DNA of 64,000 nt from Crotalaria pallida. Lineage: Eukaryota > Streptophyta > Magnoliopsida > Fabales > Fabaceae. The stretch is taken from contig CM075656.1 of NCBI GenBank assembly GCA_037953625.1, positions 87,377,001 to 87,441,000 on the forward strand. The letters are read 5' to 3'. A model generated the notes under the pieces. It ran no database searches. It worked only from the letters and a program-made list of their open reading frames with translations, and was not told the DNA's origin. Made by a program: the position numbers and the translations under genes. Shown piece after piece: positions 10,518 through 20,459 of the stretch; positions within the stretch are counted from its first letter, which is position 1; the number at the start of each line of letters is the position of its first letter.

Positions 10518-11762
10518 TCAAACATGTTCAATCAAATCGGCTTGAAGACGTTGATGAACAGACCTATCGTGAAGACTTGATCTCAAACGAAGATACTCTT
10601 GAAAATCATGATGAACATCGTCAGATACTTCCGGATTGTCCGCGACAGCAGCATACACGTCAAAATTACCAACAGTATACGTATCTCGTTCATCTTCAAC
10701 AATCATGTTATGCAAAATGATGCATGCGTATATTATATTAGATAATTGCTCCAAATGCCACTGTCGAGCCGGACAACGTATGATTGCAAATCGTTGTTGC
10801 AGTACTCCAAACGCTCGTTCAATATCCTTCCTGAAGCTTTCTTGTTTTTTTTTTTTAAAAAAAAATTCCCTATTAACTCCTTGTGGCATAGAGATACTTT
10901 TGACAAATACAGCCCATTGAGGATAAATACCATCTGCAAGATAATAGCCCATGTTGTAAGGAGTTTGATTGACAGTGAAATTTACCTGAGGTGTTTGACC
11001 AGTAAGAACATCATTGAAGACATTGGATCTGTTCAACACATTTATGTCATTGTTAAATCCCGCAACTCCAAAAAAAACGTGTCATATCCATAAGTCAGCT
11101 GAGGCAACTGCTTCGAGTATCACTGTTGGGTTTCCATGATCGCCTCGACTAAATTGTCTCTTCCATGCAACTGGACAATTCTTCCATTCCCAATGCATGC
11201 AGTCAATGCTGCCTAACATGCCTGAAAAGCCACGATTGCTACCAATTTGAAGCAGCCGCTCAATGTCATCAGTGTTGGGCCTTCTTAAGTACGTACCCCC
11301 AAATACATTGATCACTGCCCTGGTAAATCTGTCGAGGCATTGGAATGATGTGATCTCGGCCATTCTCACATACTCGTCGAGACTGTCAGCACTTGCTCCA
11401 TATGCTAGCATTCTAATAGCACTAGTACATTTTTGTAGAGGGGAATGCCCAAGCAGACCAGTTGCGTCTGGCTTCTGTATGAAATACTCGTCATGCGCGG
11501 TAACGGCATCAACAATCCTCATGAACACATGCTTACGCATTCTGAACCTGTGACGAAAATGATCATCCATGTATGTTGGATGATCAGAGAAATAATCATT
11601 AAACAATCGAACATGCTCATCTGCACGATTTCTCTGTATGTTTGGTCTTTTCCTTTTACGGTTTGTGGGAATGTTTTCTTCTTCGTCACTACTATCAAAC
11701 AACACGTTGATAGCTCGCCAGACAATGTTGTTCTCCAAATTGGATGGATTTGTGGGATCCAT
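10518..11762 (-). pseudogene. PIF/Harbinger transposase (DDE_Tnp_4 type) with one premature stop
   Basis: The frame starting MDPTNPSNLENN at 11762 runs for 226 codons to a TGA at 11084-11082 and then continues in the same frame to 10518 (187 more codons). The stop replaces the Trp of the common family phrase DLWIW, so a single TGG to TGA change explains it. A DNA-binding helical region covers residues 60-160. The catalytic triad is complete: D187 in GSIDCMHWEW, D239 in NNDINVL, and E315 in RKDIERAFGVLQ. The usual tail HNMIVEDE follows. An in-frame ATG further upstream at 11861 adds 33 hydrophobic residues that do not belong to the family, so the later start is preferred. Apart from the nonsense codon the gene looks recently active. 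Confidence 0.9.
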
Positions 11763-12136
11763 TTCGGGTAGTAAAAGCTGAAGACAAAATATTGTATAGA
11801 AGAAGAGAGCAAATATCAGTGTTGTAAATACATTCAGAATGTTAGTAATATTTATAGGCAACTTGGATGCTGCAAACGGCTAATTTTGCAATGACTACTT
11901 TTGTAACGGCTAGTTTTTCAACGAATACTTTTGTAACGGCTAGTTTTTCAACAACTTACATAATACATAATGCTTTAAAAAGTTACATACGCTTATAATG
12001 GAATAAAACTATAAAGAAAATACATGATGATTTAAAAAGTTACAAACGCTTATAATGGAATAAAACTACAAAGAAAATACATGATGCTTTAAAAAGTTAC
12101 AAAATGAAATACACTTACACTAAAATAAAGTTCATA

Positions 12137-13375
12137 TCAAATATCAAATTTTTTCCTGATAACGTCGCAAACCTTTTCATGAGCCCGCTTTTGTATCTTG
12201 GTCATCCCTGAAGTATCTCTGAAAAGTATCTCATACTCATTGATCATCAACCGTTCTTCCTCCAAAGCCCTCCTATTTTTCTCCTTTCCTTCCTCGAATG
12301 CCAGTTTTTTCCTCTCCAGTTCCAAATATTCAACTTTGAACTCGTTAAAAGCATCCACTTTGGTAGAAGATTTTGCACCTTTTGTTGATCTTCCCTTCCT
12401 TTTTGCTGTTTTTTGTCCAATTGGTTGCTCCATAAAGAGGGTTTGTGGGTTGTCTTCACTACTAGGTGTTGGCGGATTAGATGATGAAGTGTATGCCCCG
12501 GATGCAGAGGTCTTTGTTCTTTTTGATGACCCTCCAACTTCAGTTGTATTAAACCATCTTGGTTTATCTTTTACTAATCGCCAAACGTGCTCCATGGTGA
12601 ACTTCTCTTTTTGATCTTGACGATAAATTGTCATAGCTTTCTCCATTATATCTTCGTTGTTGCTCCCACTAGTCTTTGACTCCACGGCATGTTTGTAACA
12701 CCCAACAAACTTGGAAGTTATTGCTTGAAGTCTGTGAAATCGAGCTCTCATTTGATTCGTAGTTTTAGCCTTTGTCTTGTTGTTGAGAAACTTATTGTAT
12801 TGCCTAGCTATCCTTGCCCAAAAACTTCTAGATTTTTGATCCACCCCAACAATAGGATTCTCAGAAACATTGAAATATGATTCCACCAACAGTTTATCTT
12901 CCTCAGTTGAAAATCTTTCTCGATTCTTCTTTGCTTTTGTTGTGGAATCTTCTTCTCCTTCATCGAGATCAATAGCTTCCAGACCATCTTGAGTGCAGAA
13001 TGGTGGGTCTTCAGAGTCATTGATCGACCCCATTGGTGTTGTCGGATCTTTATCACATGATTGCACATGATGAGTGTTTATGACAGGGTTGGTGTGTGGT
13101 GGTGGAGGCCTCGTTGGATATTGGTATGGGAAGAATTGGTGAGTAGAAGTTGGTGGGTTCATTTGGGTATTTGGGTAAAATGGATTATATGAGTTGAGTG
13201 GAGCACTTTGAGGGTTTGGATAAAAAGGTGCATAAAAATTTTGAGTGTTTGGTGTAGGATGAGGATTTTGAATATTTGGAGGATTAGAATTAGAAATACT
13301 ACCTAACAATCTCCTAAGAGCATCTAATTCAATTTGTGCAGGATCCATTAAAATACTAAAATGAAACGAGGACAA
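12137..13375 (-). CDS. PIF/Harbinger ORF1: Myb/SANT-like protein with NAM-associated C-terminal domain
   Basis: An intact frame of 412 codons; MDPAQIELDALRRL at codon 10 is a likely alternative start (13348). Residues 20-110 are Pro/Asn/Tyr-rich and disordered. About residues 150-235 form a trihelix/SANT-like DNA-binding domain (RFSTEEDKLLVESYFNVS, then WARIARQYNKF and NQMRARFHRLQ). Residues 280-412 form the charged, coiled-coil NAM-associated region ending RAHEKVCDVIRKKFDI. In this superfamily ORF1 works with the transposase to bind element ends and direct nuclear entry. Plant genome annotations often mislabel such genes as glutathione S-transferase T3-like. It lies upstream of the transposase in the same direction, with 375 bases between them. 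Confidence 0.9.
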   Translation of the reverse strand: MSSFHFSILMDPAQIELDALRRLLGSISNSNPPNIQNPHPTPNTQNFYAPFYPNPQSAPLNSYNPFYPNTQMNPPTSTHQFFPYQYPTRPPPPHTNPVINTHHVQSCDKDPTTPMGSINDSEDPPFCTQDGLEAIDLDEGEEDSTTKAKKNRERFSTEEDKLLVESYFNVSENPIVGVDQKSRSFWARIARQYNKFLNNKTKAKTTNQMRARFHRLQAITSKFVGCYKHAVESKTSGSNNEDIMEKAMTIYRQDQKEKFTMEHVWRLVKDKPRWFNTTEVGGSSKRTKTSASGAYTSSSNPPTPSSEDNPQTLFMEQPIGQKTAKRKGRSTKGAKSSTKVDAFNEFKVEYLELERKKLAFEEGKEKNRRALEEERLMINEYEILFRDTSGMTKIQKRAHEKVCDVIRKKFDI

Positions 13376-13679
13376 GAAAAATAAAAGAACTCAATGAAAC
13401 AAAAAAAAATAAAATTATAGAGTGAATTGAGAAGAAAGAGAAATAATCTATTGAAGTAAGATTGTTGTGTAATTTACATTTGCAACTTCAACTTATATAT
13501 AACCCAAAATTCTAACGGTAGATTTTATTACCGTTGCATATGCAACGGTTATAATTTTTTTCTCACTCAACACTATCAAAATAGTTGGTTACACACTATG
13601 TCACATAGTATCAACTTCACGTACCTCTCATAGTCATACACTACCTCTCATCAGACCCACACACTACATAGTCTCACGG

Positions 13680-14220
13680 TGCTCTCTCTCTCATATACAC
13701 ATACATACACTCTCTCTATCAAGTATCAATACAGAGACACTCTCCCTCCACTCTCTTCTACTCTCCCTCTACTCTCTCTCTTCCCCTTCTATGAAGCTCT
13801 AAAGCCCTCCGGCCACGAACTCCATCCGTCTTCCCCTTCTCTGAAGCCCGCCGTCGATCTCCATCCGGCGTCGTTCCGCCCTCACCGCCGTCGATCAGCC
13901 AACAACGTCGTGGATTCTCCATAGCCTGCGATCCAACCCCACCATCTTCGATCCGCCCTCAACGCCGTGGATCTGCCACCACCGCCTTATATCCGCCCTC
14001 ACCAACTTAGATCCAGCCACCATCGCTTTAGATCCGCCCTCACCGCTTTAGATCCAGCCACCACAGCCTCCGATCAGCCCCAACCACCTTCGATCCAGCA
14101 CCCACCCACCTCCATGGCTTCCCTCCTTCAAACTTCCGTTCTTCTCCGCCGACACCGTCTTCGATTCGGTTGCATGCAAATCGTTGATCAAGGAACAAAT
14201 TGAATGTGAATGGGTTCTCT
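13680..14220. repeat. CT-rich leader and GC-rich tandem repeat inside the PIF/Harbinger element
   Basis: First a (CT)n-rich stretch with ACATACA runs, then degenerate repeats of about 34 bases built on TTAGATCCRCCCTCACCRYC and AGATCCAGCCACCA. Short proline-rich plus-strand frames cross it but look like by-products of the repeats. It may act as the 5' leader of ORF1, which is transcribed away from it. Confidence 0.5.
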
Positions 14221-14722
14221 CTCTTCTCAATTTTTTTTTTGTAAAATTTCTATATATTTTTTATGCTTTTGCTGTATTTTTTTTTCAATAATGTAATCTG
14301 TTGTTGGAAAATTTCTTTATTTTATTTTATTTTTATTTCTGTAATTTCGTGTATTTTTTTTATGATGATGATGATGAGTTTATGTATATATTGGTTGTTG
14401 ATGCCGCTGGTGATGAACTTTGATTGTTGGTGACTATGAACTTTCGGTTGTTGCTTCTCCCTCCATTTTTGCATATTTTATTCTTTTATTCTGACTTCTC
14501 TGAGCATGCCCTTCACTTTTTTCTTGTTCCAAAATAGAGACAATCCCAAATTAGAGACAAAAGGGGGTCTCTCCACACCGGTAAAAATTATTAGAGACAG
14601 TCTCTAAAATTTTAGAGACAAAGAAATAGGCACCGGTGTGGATGCTCTAACATCGACTTGGGTCAGCTTGATCCTGAAGCATGTGGAGGAGTAGAGCTAG
14701 TCTGATTAGCCCTTTTGCCATT

Positions 14723-15648
14723 GGGAATTGCTTTTTGGCCCCCGTTTTTGACTTTTTGGCCCCCATTTCATATTTTCGTGGACCAAAATACCCTTAAGAG
14801 TGTTAACATTTCCGATTTTATGATACCGGAAAAGTCTTTTCGATATAGCTGAACCGGAATAAATTTAACCAACCTTCCGGTACTACATAACCGAAATCTT
14901 TCCGGTACTCCAGAACCGGAATAATTCTTCTTCATTTCATTCTCTGCTTTCTCTTTGTTTTGTTTGCGCCATGCCTTTTGAAAATGCTTTCACCATAGCC
15001 CATAATCTTGAAAAGACGACTTCCGTTTTTGGAGGCAACAAAACCCCTTCCGCTAAGAACATTAACAACATCCTTGCCTCTGGTACATCCATTTTTTTCG
15101 CTATTTTTTTATTTTTCAAATTGTTTTGGTTGAATTGCTGAAATGTTTTATTTGTTGGGTGAAAGTGTAATAATTAAGCCAAACCTTGGTAGAGGCCATG
15201 GTAATTTCGTTTTATTGATTTACAGATTAATAAAATTCTCAAAATTCATATATCCTGGATAGTTTTTTTTGGGTGCTTTACTACCAGAGAAATTGTGAAA
15301 TTTCTCGTACAGTTGGATCTGAAGCTAATGATGACAGGATTCAACAGCTTTTATCCGAAGTTAAGGGCAAAGATTTAGAAGTGCTTATTGCTTTTGGTAG
15401 GAAAAAGTTAGCCGCGGTTGCAGTTGCCGGTGGAGGTGTTGCAGCTGCTTCTGTAGAATGAAGAAGAATTATTCCGGTTCAGAAGTACCGGAAAAATTCC
15501 GGTTTTTCAGTACCGAGAGGTTGTTTAAATTTCTTTCGGTTCAGCTATACCGGAAAGACTTTTTCGGTTTCATAAAACCGGAAAGGTTAACACTTTTAGG
15601 GGTATTTTGGTCCACAAAATATGAAATGGGGGCCAAAAAGCAATTCCC
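14723..15648. mobile_element. Pack-MULE (Mutator-like element) carrying a ribosomal P2 gene fragment
   Basis: The ends GGGAATTGCTTTTTGGCCCCC and its complement are flanked by a perfect 9-base duplication TTTGCCATT (14714-14722 and 15649-15657), as expected for Mutator-like elements. The inverted repeats extend about 200 bases inward and contain repeated AACCGGAA/TTCCGGTT motifs. There is no transposase. The interior holds two exons and an intron of an acidic ribosomal protein gene. A second member of the family is at 46896-47718. Confidence 0.93.
14971..15461 (+). pseudogene. Captured 60S acidic ribosomal protein P2 fragment
   Basis: Exon 1 (14971-15082) and exon 2 (15313-15461) are separated by an intron with GTACAT donor and CGTACAG acceptor, and the join keeps the frame for 86 residues. 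Part of the joined frame reads VFGGNKTPSAKNINNILAS followed by VGSEANDDRIQQLLSEVKGK, which is the N-terminal dimerisation domain of plant P2. The intron lies between Ser and Val-Gly. The normal start (MKVVAAYLLAVL-like) has been replaced by unrelated residues MPFENAFTIAHNLEKTT, and the conserved acidic C-terminal tail ending in GFSLFD is absent: the frame ends AAASVE at the inner edge of the inverted repeat. It is an open but truncated transduplicate; expression is unknown. Confidence 0.88.
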
Positions 15649-16582
15649 TTTGCCATTAGGAGGACTCGGCCCAAATTGAGGTGACTAACCGCCTTGTACA
15701 ATTGACCCAGTATTTTTTTTTTTCACATTTGAACATAAACACACACTCACAACATAATGGATTAAAAAAAAAGCAACTAAACATAATGGCTAACGTGAGT
15801 GTGTCCAGGCAATGAACTTTGGTACAGTCGACAATGATTCAGACTATATACCACAAAAATCTTCAATTTAACCATCAAAAAGTTCTACAAAATCCAATCA
15901 ATCAAGATCAGTTTAAAAACATAGGGTTTAGATGATAAATTTGAGCCGAATCTACTATCTATATATATAAAAGGATCCCTTTTCGAGACACCACGTTTGC
16001 CGAAGAAATTTTCGAAGCACCACGTTTGTCCCGTGAAGCTTTCCTCGCACCAGAGAGTTTGTAGGTAGATAATTATTATCTCTAATCAAAATTACAATTT
16101 AAAATTAAATAAATTATTTAAATTTATTTAATCATTATATGTATGTAAACTTATTATCCTCAATTATTTGTTGGAAAAAAAAAAGTAATCATTGCCCTCA
16201 ACAAAAGTATTTAAAAAAATATTAAAAAATCACAAATTTATTTAATCATTATTTGTACGTGAAATCATTATCCTCGATTTGTTAAAAAAAAAAGTAATCA
16301 TTATCCTCAACAAAAATATTAAAAAAATTTATAATAGTAATCACTAACCAAAATTACAATTTGAAATTAAATTAATTATTTAAATTTATATAATCATTAC
16401 CTGTATGTGAAATCATTATCCTCAATTTGTTGAACAAATCATTATCCTCAACAAAAATATTTAAAAAATACTATATATATATATATAATAGGCTCTCTCA
16501 TTCAATTTTTAAAGTTCTATCTAATTCTAAGAATTCTCTTCTCTCTTTTATTTTTATTTTTTCCTTAATTCCTCTACATAAA

Positions 16583-17010
16583 GCTCTTAATTTTGATTTT
16601 TGAGTGTTTGATGAATTACTTATTAGATGATGCATATTTTGTTATACTTTTAATTGACTTTTGTTTATTCCTCTACTTAGAGCTCTTAATTTTGATTTTT
16701 GAGTGTTTGATGAATTACTTATTAGATGATTCATATTTTGTTATACTTTTAATTGACTTTTGCTTAATGCTAATTTCAGAAAGAATGGCAGCAATGAGCT
16801 CTTAATTTTGATTTTTGAGTGTTTGATGAATTACTTATTAGATGATGCATATTTTGTTATACTTTTAATTGACTTTTGTTTATTCCTCTACTTAGAGATC
16901 TTAATTTTGATTTTTGAGTGTTTGATGAATTACTTATTAGATGATGCATATTTTGTTATACTTTTAATTGACTTTTGCTTAATGCTAATTTCAGGAAGAA
17001 TGGCAACAAT
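16583..17010 (+). repeat. Four tandem units with alternating spacing inside the Helitron
   Basis: A block beginning GCTCTTAATTTTGATTTTTG and ending CTTTTAATTGACTTTTG occurs four times (starts near 16583, 16682, 16798 and 16897; spacings 99, 116, 99). Units 1 and 3 end with TTTATTCCTCTACTTAGAG, while units 2 and 4 end with CTAATTTCAG(A/G)AAGAATGGCA. The true repeat is therefore a 215-base dimer present twice. The copies are nearly identical, which points to a recent duplication. Confidence 0.88.
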
Positions 17011-17018
17011 GAGTTAAT

Positions 17019-17222
17019 TCAAACAAGAACATGACCTTGGTAAGTTTTTTTTTTTTTGAAATTTTGGTAAGTTGTTATACATACTTACTTTGATTATTCT
17101 TTGTTGAAAGAATATGCAAATAATTGATCCTTTTCTCTTTTCAAAGAAGAGAAGGGCTAAGGCTCCTAGGATTAAGAAGAAATACCCTCATCGTATTCCG
17201 GTGAGAAATAATTTTGGTGAGT
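17019..17222 (+). other. Possible captured exon remnants in the Helitron
   Basis: Exon-like pieces with splice-like borders occur: ACATGACCTTG followed by GTAAGT (17041), and an acceptor-like TTTTCAAAG followed by AAGAGAAGGGCTAAGGCTCC up to CCG|GTGAGA. The latter translates to a basic stretch KRRAKAPRIKKKYPHRIP. I do not recognise the source gene. This could be captured host sequence or chance. Confidence 0.3.
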
Positions 17223-18635
17223 ATTTTACCTTTTTGAAGAAACAATGTTTTTCGATTTATTTATGAATTTTTTTTCGTTTTTGTCATGAGATAAGATAAA
17301 TGATGAAAAAGATCAAAATATTTAAATATGAATAATAATAATAAATGTGATAACTATATTAAAAAAATAATAATGATAAAAAGATATTAATTTATCCATC
17401 AAATAAATATAAGAAATATCTTATAATATTATCCAATAAAAAATTATGATAAGAATTAATGTATAATTTTGGTTTAATTATATATTATATTATTTTTCAT
17501 ATTAGATGTGATAATTATATTTAAAATATGCTAAATTATCATGTCTTATGCAATAGAAAATATTTTGATTTATCTTTAAATCTACTCATAATACCATCAA
17601 ATAAAAAAATATAAAAAAAGTTTAATTTTCATTTCACTCTGATAATTAATCATAATATCATGATAAAACGTGTTAATTCATCAACTAAATAAGGAATACA
17701 TTAATTTAATACTCATATATACATAGACAAATATAATATTAAATATATAAAAAAAAGAGAGCCAACATTATATTCATAATAAAATGCAATGTGTTAACCA
17801 AGATAGTCAAAAATAACAATTTCATTGTCGTCTTCATGTTCTATGAAATAGTGGATATTTCAATTTATCCTTAAATTTTCTCATAATACCATTAAACAGA
17901 AAAGATCAAAATATTTAATTCTGATTTGTTTTTAATTATCATAATAAAGTTGATAATCATATAAAAATATTAATTTATCTATTAAATAAATAAGGAAGAT
18001 CTAATTCTGATATACTTTTGATTCATCATAATAAAGTTAATAATTATGTAAAAAATGTTAATTTATCCATTAAATAAATAAGGAAAATCTCAGATAAAAA
18101 ATGTTATTTTTATTTATATAAGGAAGTACAAAATTTTTCAACAAGCTCATTTTTTATTGTTGTTTAATAATAATCTTTACTTTAAAATATTTAAATATTA
18201 ATAATCCGTGCATTGTACAGGATAAAAATAAAAAAAGTTTAATTTTGATTTTACTCTAATTAATAAAACATGCTAATTATCGATTAACTAAATAAGGAAT
18301 ACATTAATTTAATATTGATCTATACATAAATAAATATAATATTAAAAAACGAACCATCGTTATCTTCCAATGAATTCATGTCCAATGAAATAAGATATAT
18401 TATGATTTACCATTAATTATTCTCATAATGCCATAAAAATAATCAAAATAATAATAATAATTTTTGATTTATCATAATAAAGTATATTGAATAATCCTTT
18501 TTTATAATTATTTTTGTTATTGTTTAATAATAATCTTTACTTTATAATGAAAATAATAATAAACTTTAATTTAAAATATTTAATATAAAAAAATTTAATA
18601 TCAACAACTCGTGCATTGCACGGGATAAGAGCCAG

Positions 18636-19422
18636 TTATACATATGTTAAATGGCCAAACTAGAATCGGATTGGTCCGAACACAATCATGTAGTTAGAAC
18701 TAGCAAAATAGTCTGACATAATAAGCTAGTCCCAAATAAGTTCACAAATACATAAAACCTAGATAATAAATTTGAAGCACAAATTATACACGCGCTTTTT
18801 TATATGTCAGAATCGTTAACCAAATTAAAACCAAATCACCCAAACACATTTGATAGCACAATTGCAACCTCTACTTCTATTTTTTTTTAAGACATCCATT
18901 TCTATTTTATTTTTTTTATTAATCCAATTGATTTGAATAATTTATTTTGTTGTTAAAGACTTTATTAGGAGAAATTATTTCAAAATCTGATTAATTTCAG
19001 TCAAACTAACCGGGAAATTTCATAAGGAAGTAAAGCTTTCAAACATTTTTTTTTCATTTATAAGATCTGAACATAAAATTTTTATAGACTAGCAATGAAG
19101 TTTGATTGTAGACCTTTTTACTCTATGAAATTTATAAAATAGGCGATAGGCGATAAGACAGCTCACTATCTAACTAAACATTGATCAATAATAACCGTCT
19201 TTCTTTTGTAAAAAATAAAAAATAAAGATTTATCCCAGTGAAAATTGAAAGAAAAATATTAAAAACAAGCATTATTACATAACAGAAAAAAGAAAAACGC
19301 GTAACATACAAATAAAAGAAGAAATATCTCATTACGTAAGCTATATCCAAATATATCTGAAAAATTGGTTGGTACAGTATATATGGAAAACTTGGGTTAG
19401 TATTACACGGCATATACACTGA
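18636..19422. other. Intergenic AT-rich DNA upstream of a small gene
   Basis: Nothing recognised until a TATA-like element (CAGTATATATGG, about 19374-19385) some 90 bases before the small frame at 19469. Confidence 0.45.
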
Positions 19423-19468
19423 TTGCCCCTCACCTATAAATCTAATAAGTTATATATATTTTATCATC

Positions 19469-19717
19469 ATGTCTGGGATAGAGAGATGGTGGTACATGTC
19501 AAACTTGAGGTGGCCGGAGGTGAATCTGTCGCCGTTGCCGTCCATATTCCGGTGGCCTGCGTTGAACTTCTCTTATTGGAGCACGGGTTGGAACCTGCAT
19601 CGGTTGAATTTGTCGTTACTGGATGACATGTTATGGGCTTGTGTCACTGTTTTGGAGTCCCTTCTCTTGTTCTCCTTCCTTTGCTGCTTCTTTCTCTGCT
19701 GCGGTTGTAATCTCTAG
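19469..19717 (+). CDS. Small tail-anchored membrane protein of unknown function
   Basis: 82 residues in one exon. The N-terminal half repeats an aromatic pattern (LRWPEVNLSPLPS, then FRWPALNFSYW, then WNLHRLNLSLLDD). The C-terminus is a single hydrophobic segment, VTVLESLLLFSFLCCFFLCC, ending CGCNL, with four cysteines. This is the layout of a tail-anchored protein with a cytosolic N-terminus. It resembles small plant proteins of unknown function that share a W-P-x-(L/V)-N/D repeat and a Cys-rich membrane tail; that similarity is from memory and unverified. CYSTM-type proteins are an alternative. The local GC content is clearly higher than the flanks and a TATA-like element lies upstream, which supports a real gene. 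An overlapping frame from 19423 in another phase lacks such features. Confidence 0.55.
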   Translation: MSGIERWWYMSNLRWPEVNLSPLPSIFRWPALNFSYWSTGWNLHRLNLSLLDDMLWACVTVLESLLLFSFLCCFFLCCGCNL

Positions 19718-19852
19718 CTAGCTTATGTTATTTTATTTCCTGTTAATATATTTTAGTCATAGTTGTAGAATAATTACATATTTCAGATTGATATGTGCTA
19801 TGAATTTGTGAGAGTTTTTTTGGGGTGACATCGAAGGAAGAATTTCTGACAT

Positions 19853-20023
19853 GAGATTAATGGGTAAGTATTGACGATGTAAATTTTTTTATATCATTAG
19901 TCTATCATCCATCATTTATTTATATTACTTTAATTTAAAAGTCAACGACCATAATGGATGAATGGTGGATGATACCGATGATATAAAAACCTTTACATTA
20001 TCGATGCATTCTCCATTTTCTCC
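19853..20023 (-). repeat. MITE family A, copy 2
   Basis: Begins GAGATTAATGGGTAAGTATT and ends GCATTCTCCATTTTCTCC. Read on the minus strand it aligns along its whole length with copies at 7780-7955 and 40058-40222, including the central GTCGTTGACTTTT-like stretch. It is the most diverged of the three. Confidence 0.7.
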
Positions 20024-20342
20024 AATGATATATATTTTTTTTTCTTGCATATTTCATTCTGTATCATAATATCACACATTCAAAATATAATATGAAAAAA
20101 TATCCCTTAGTTTTCCGGATAACTTTTTCGTCGTTGGAATTTTGTGTTTTTTTTTTTTTTTCCAGTTTTTCTTCTCCAATCTCCCTCCTTCCATGTAGAT
20201 GTTAATTTCACGTCATGCTTACTTCCTTTTTATAATTTTTTTCTGATTATAAATATTCTTCACTCGAGAAAAATCCACGAAATAATGGAGTACTAATAAA
20301 TTAATAATTTAAGGGTTACGGATAAAAAAATTAAAATAAAGT

Positions 20343-20444
20343 CCGCATAAGACAGCTCAGTTGGTGGCTGCAGAGACACTTAGGATTTCCTCTCCCCCAG
20401 GTCATGGGTTCTAGTCCCAGACCTCCCATGTAAACCAAAAAAAA
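20343..20444 (+). mobile_element. Short tRNA-derived SINE, family 2, copy 1
   Basis: A box CAGCTCAGTTGGTGG and B box GGGTTCTAGTCCC are followed by CCCATGTAAACC and an A tail. A direct duplication AAATTAAAATAAAGT flanks it (20328-20342 and 20445-20459). The body is only about 100 bases. An inverted second copy of the same family lies 1.3 kb downstream. Confidence 0.88.
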
Positions 20445-20459
20445 AAATTAAAATAAAGT

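Larger units (their letters stand above)
9955..14647 (-). mobile_element. Complete PIF/Harbinger element with both genes
   Basis: Terminal inverted repeats GAACATCCACACCCATG (left) and the complement of CACCGGTGTGGATGCTC (right) match at 13 of 15 central positions. TAA is duplicated on both sides (9952-9954 and 14648-14650), the 3-base duplication expected for this superfamily. Between the ends lie a transposase gene and a Myb/SANT-type ORF1, both on the minus strand. The right part holds a CT-rich leader (13680-13795) and a GC-rich block of about 34-base repeats (13925-14095). A second CCACACCGG motif occurs at 14573, a subterminal copy of the end. Confidence 0.92.
15951..18635 (+). mobile_element. 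Non-autonomous Helitron, copy 2
   Basis: The 5' end A|TCTACTATCTATATATATAA and the 3' end GATAAGAGCCAG|T agree with insertion between A and T, the final CTRR having become CCAG. A perfect hairpin CGTGCATTGCACG lies 10 bases before the end (18609-18622). An internal relic of the same terminus (CCGTGCATTGTACAGG, about 18196-18211) suggests a nested or older end. Repeated blocks of about 90 bases (TCATAATAAAG...TTAATTTATC...AAATAAATAAGGA) fill 17700-18480. No Rep/helicase was found. It shares its 5' CACCACGTTTG motifs and internal blocks with the Helitron at 8156-9940. Confidence 0.82.

Noticed and set aside
11039..11084. Frameshift between two transposase frames
   Set aside because: The two frames are in the same phase (their starts differ by a multiple of three), so the break is a single in-frame TGA, not a frameshift.
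10636..11771. Several plus-strand frames of about 100 aa over the transposase
   Set aside because: Antisense shadows of the minus-strand DDE gene; no independent features.
13679..14203. Proline-rich plus-strand proteins
   Set aside because: Built from CT-rich and GATCC repeats within the PIF/Harbinger leader; low-complexity translation without conserved domains.
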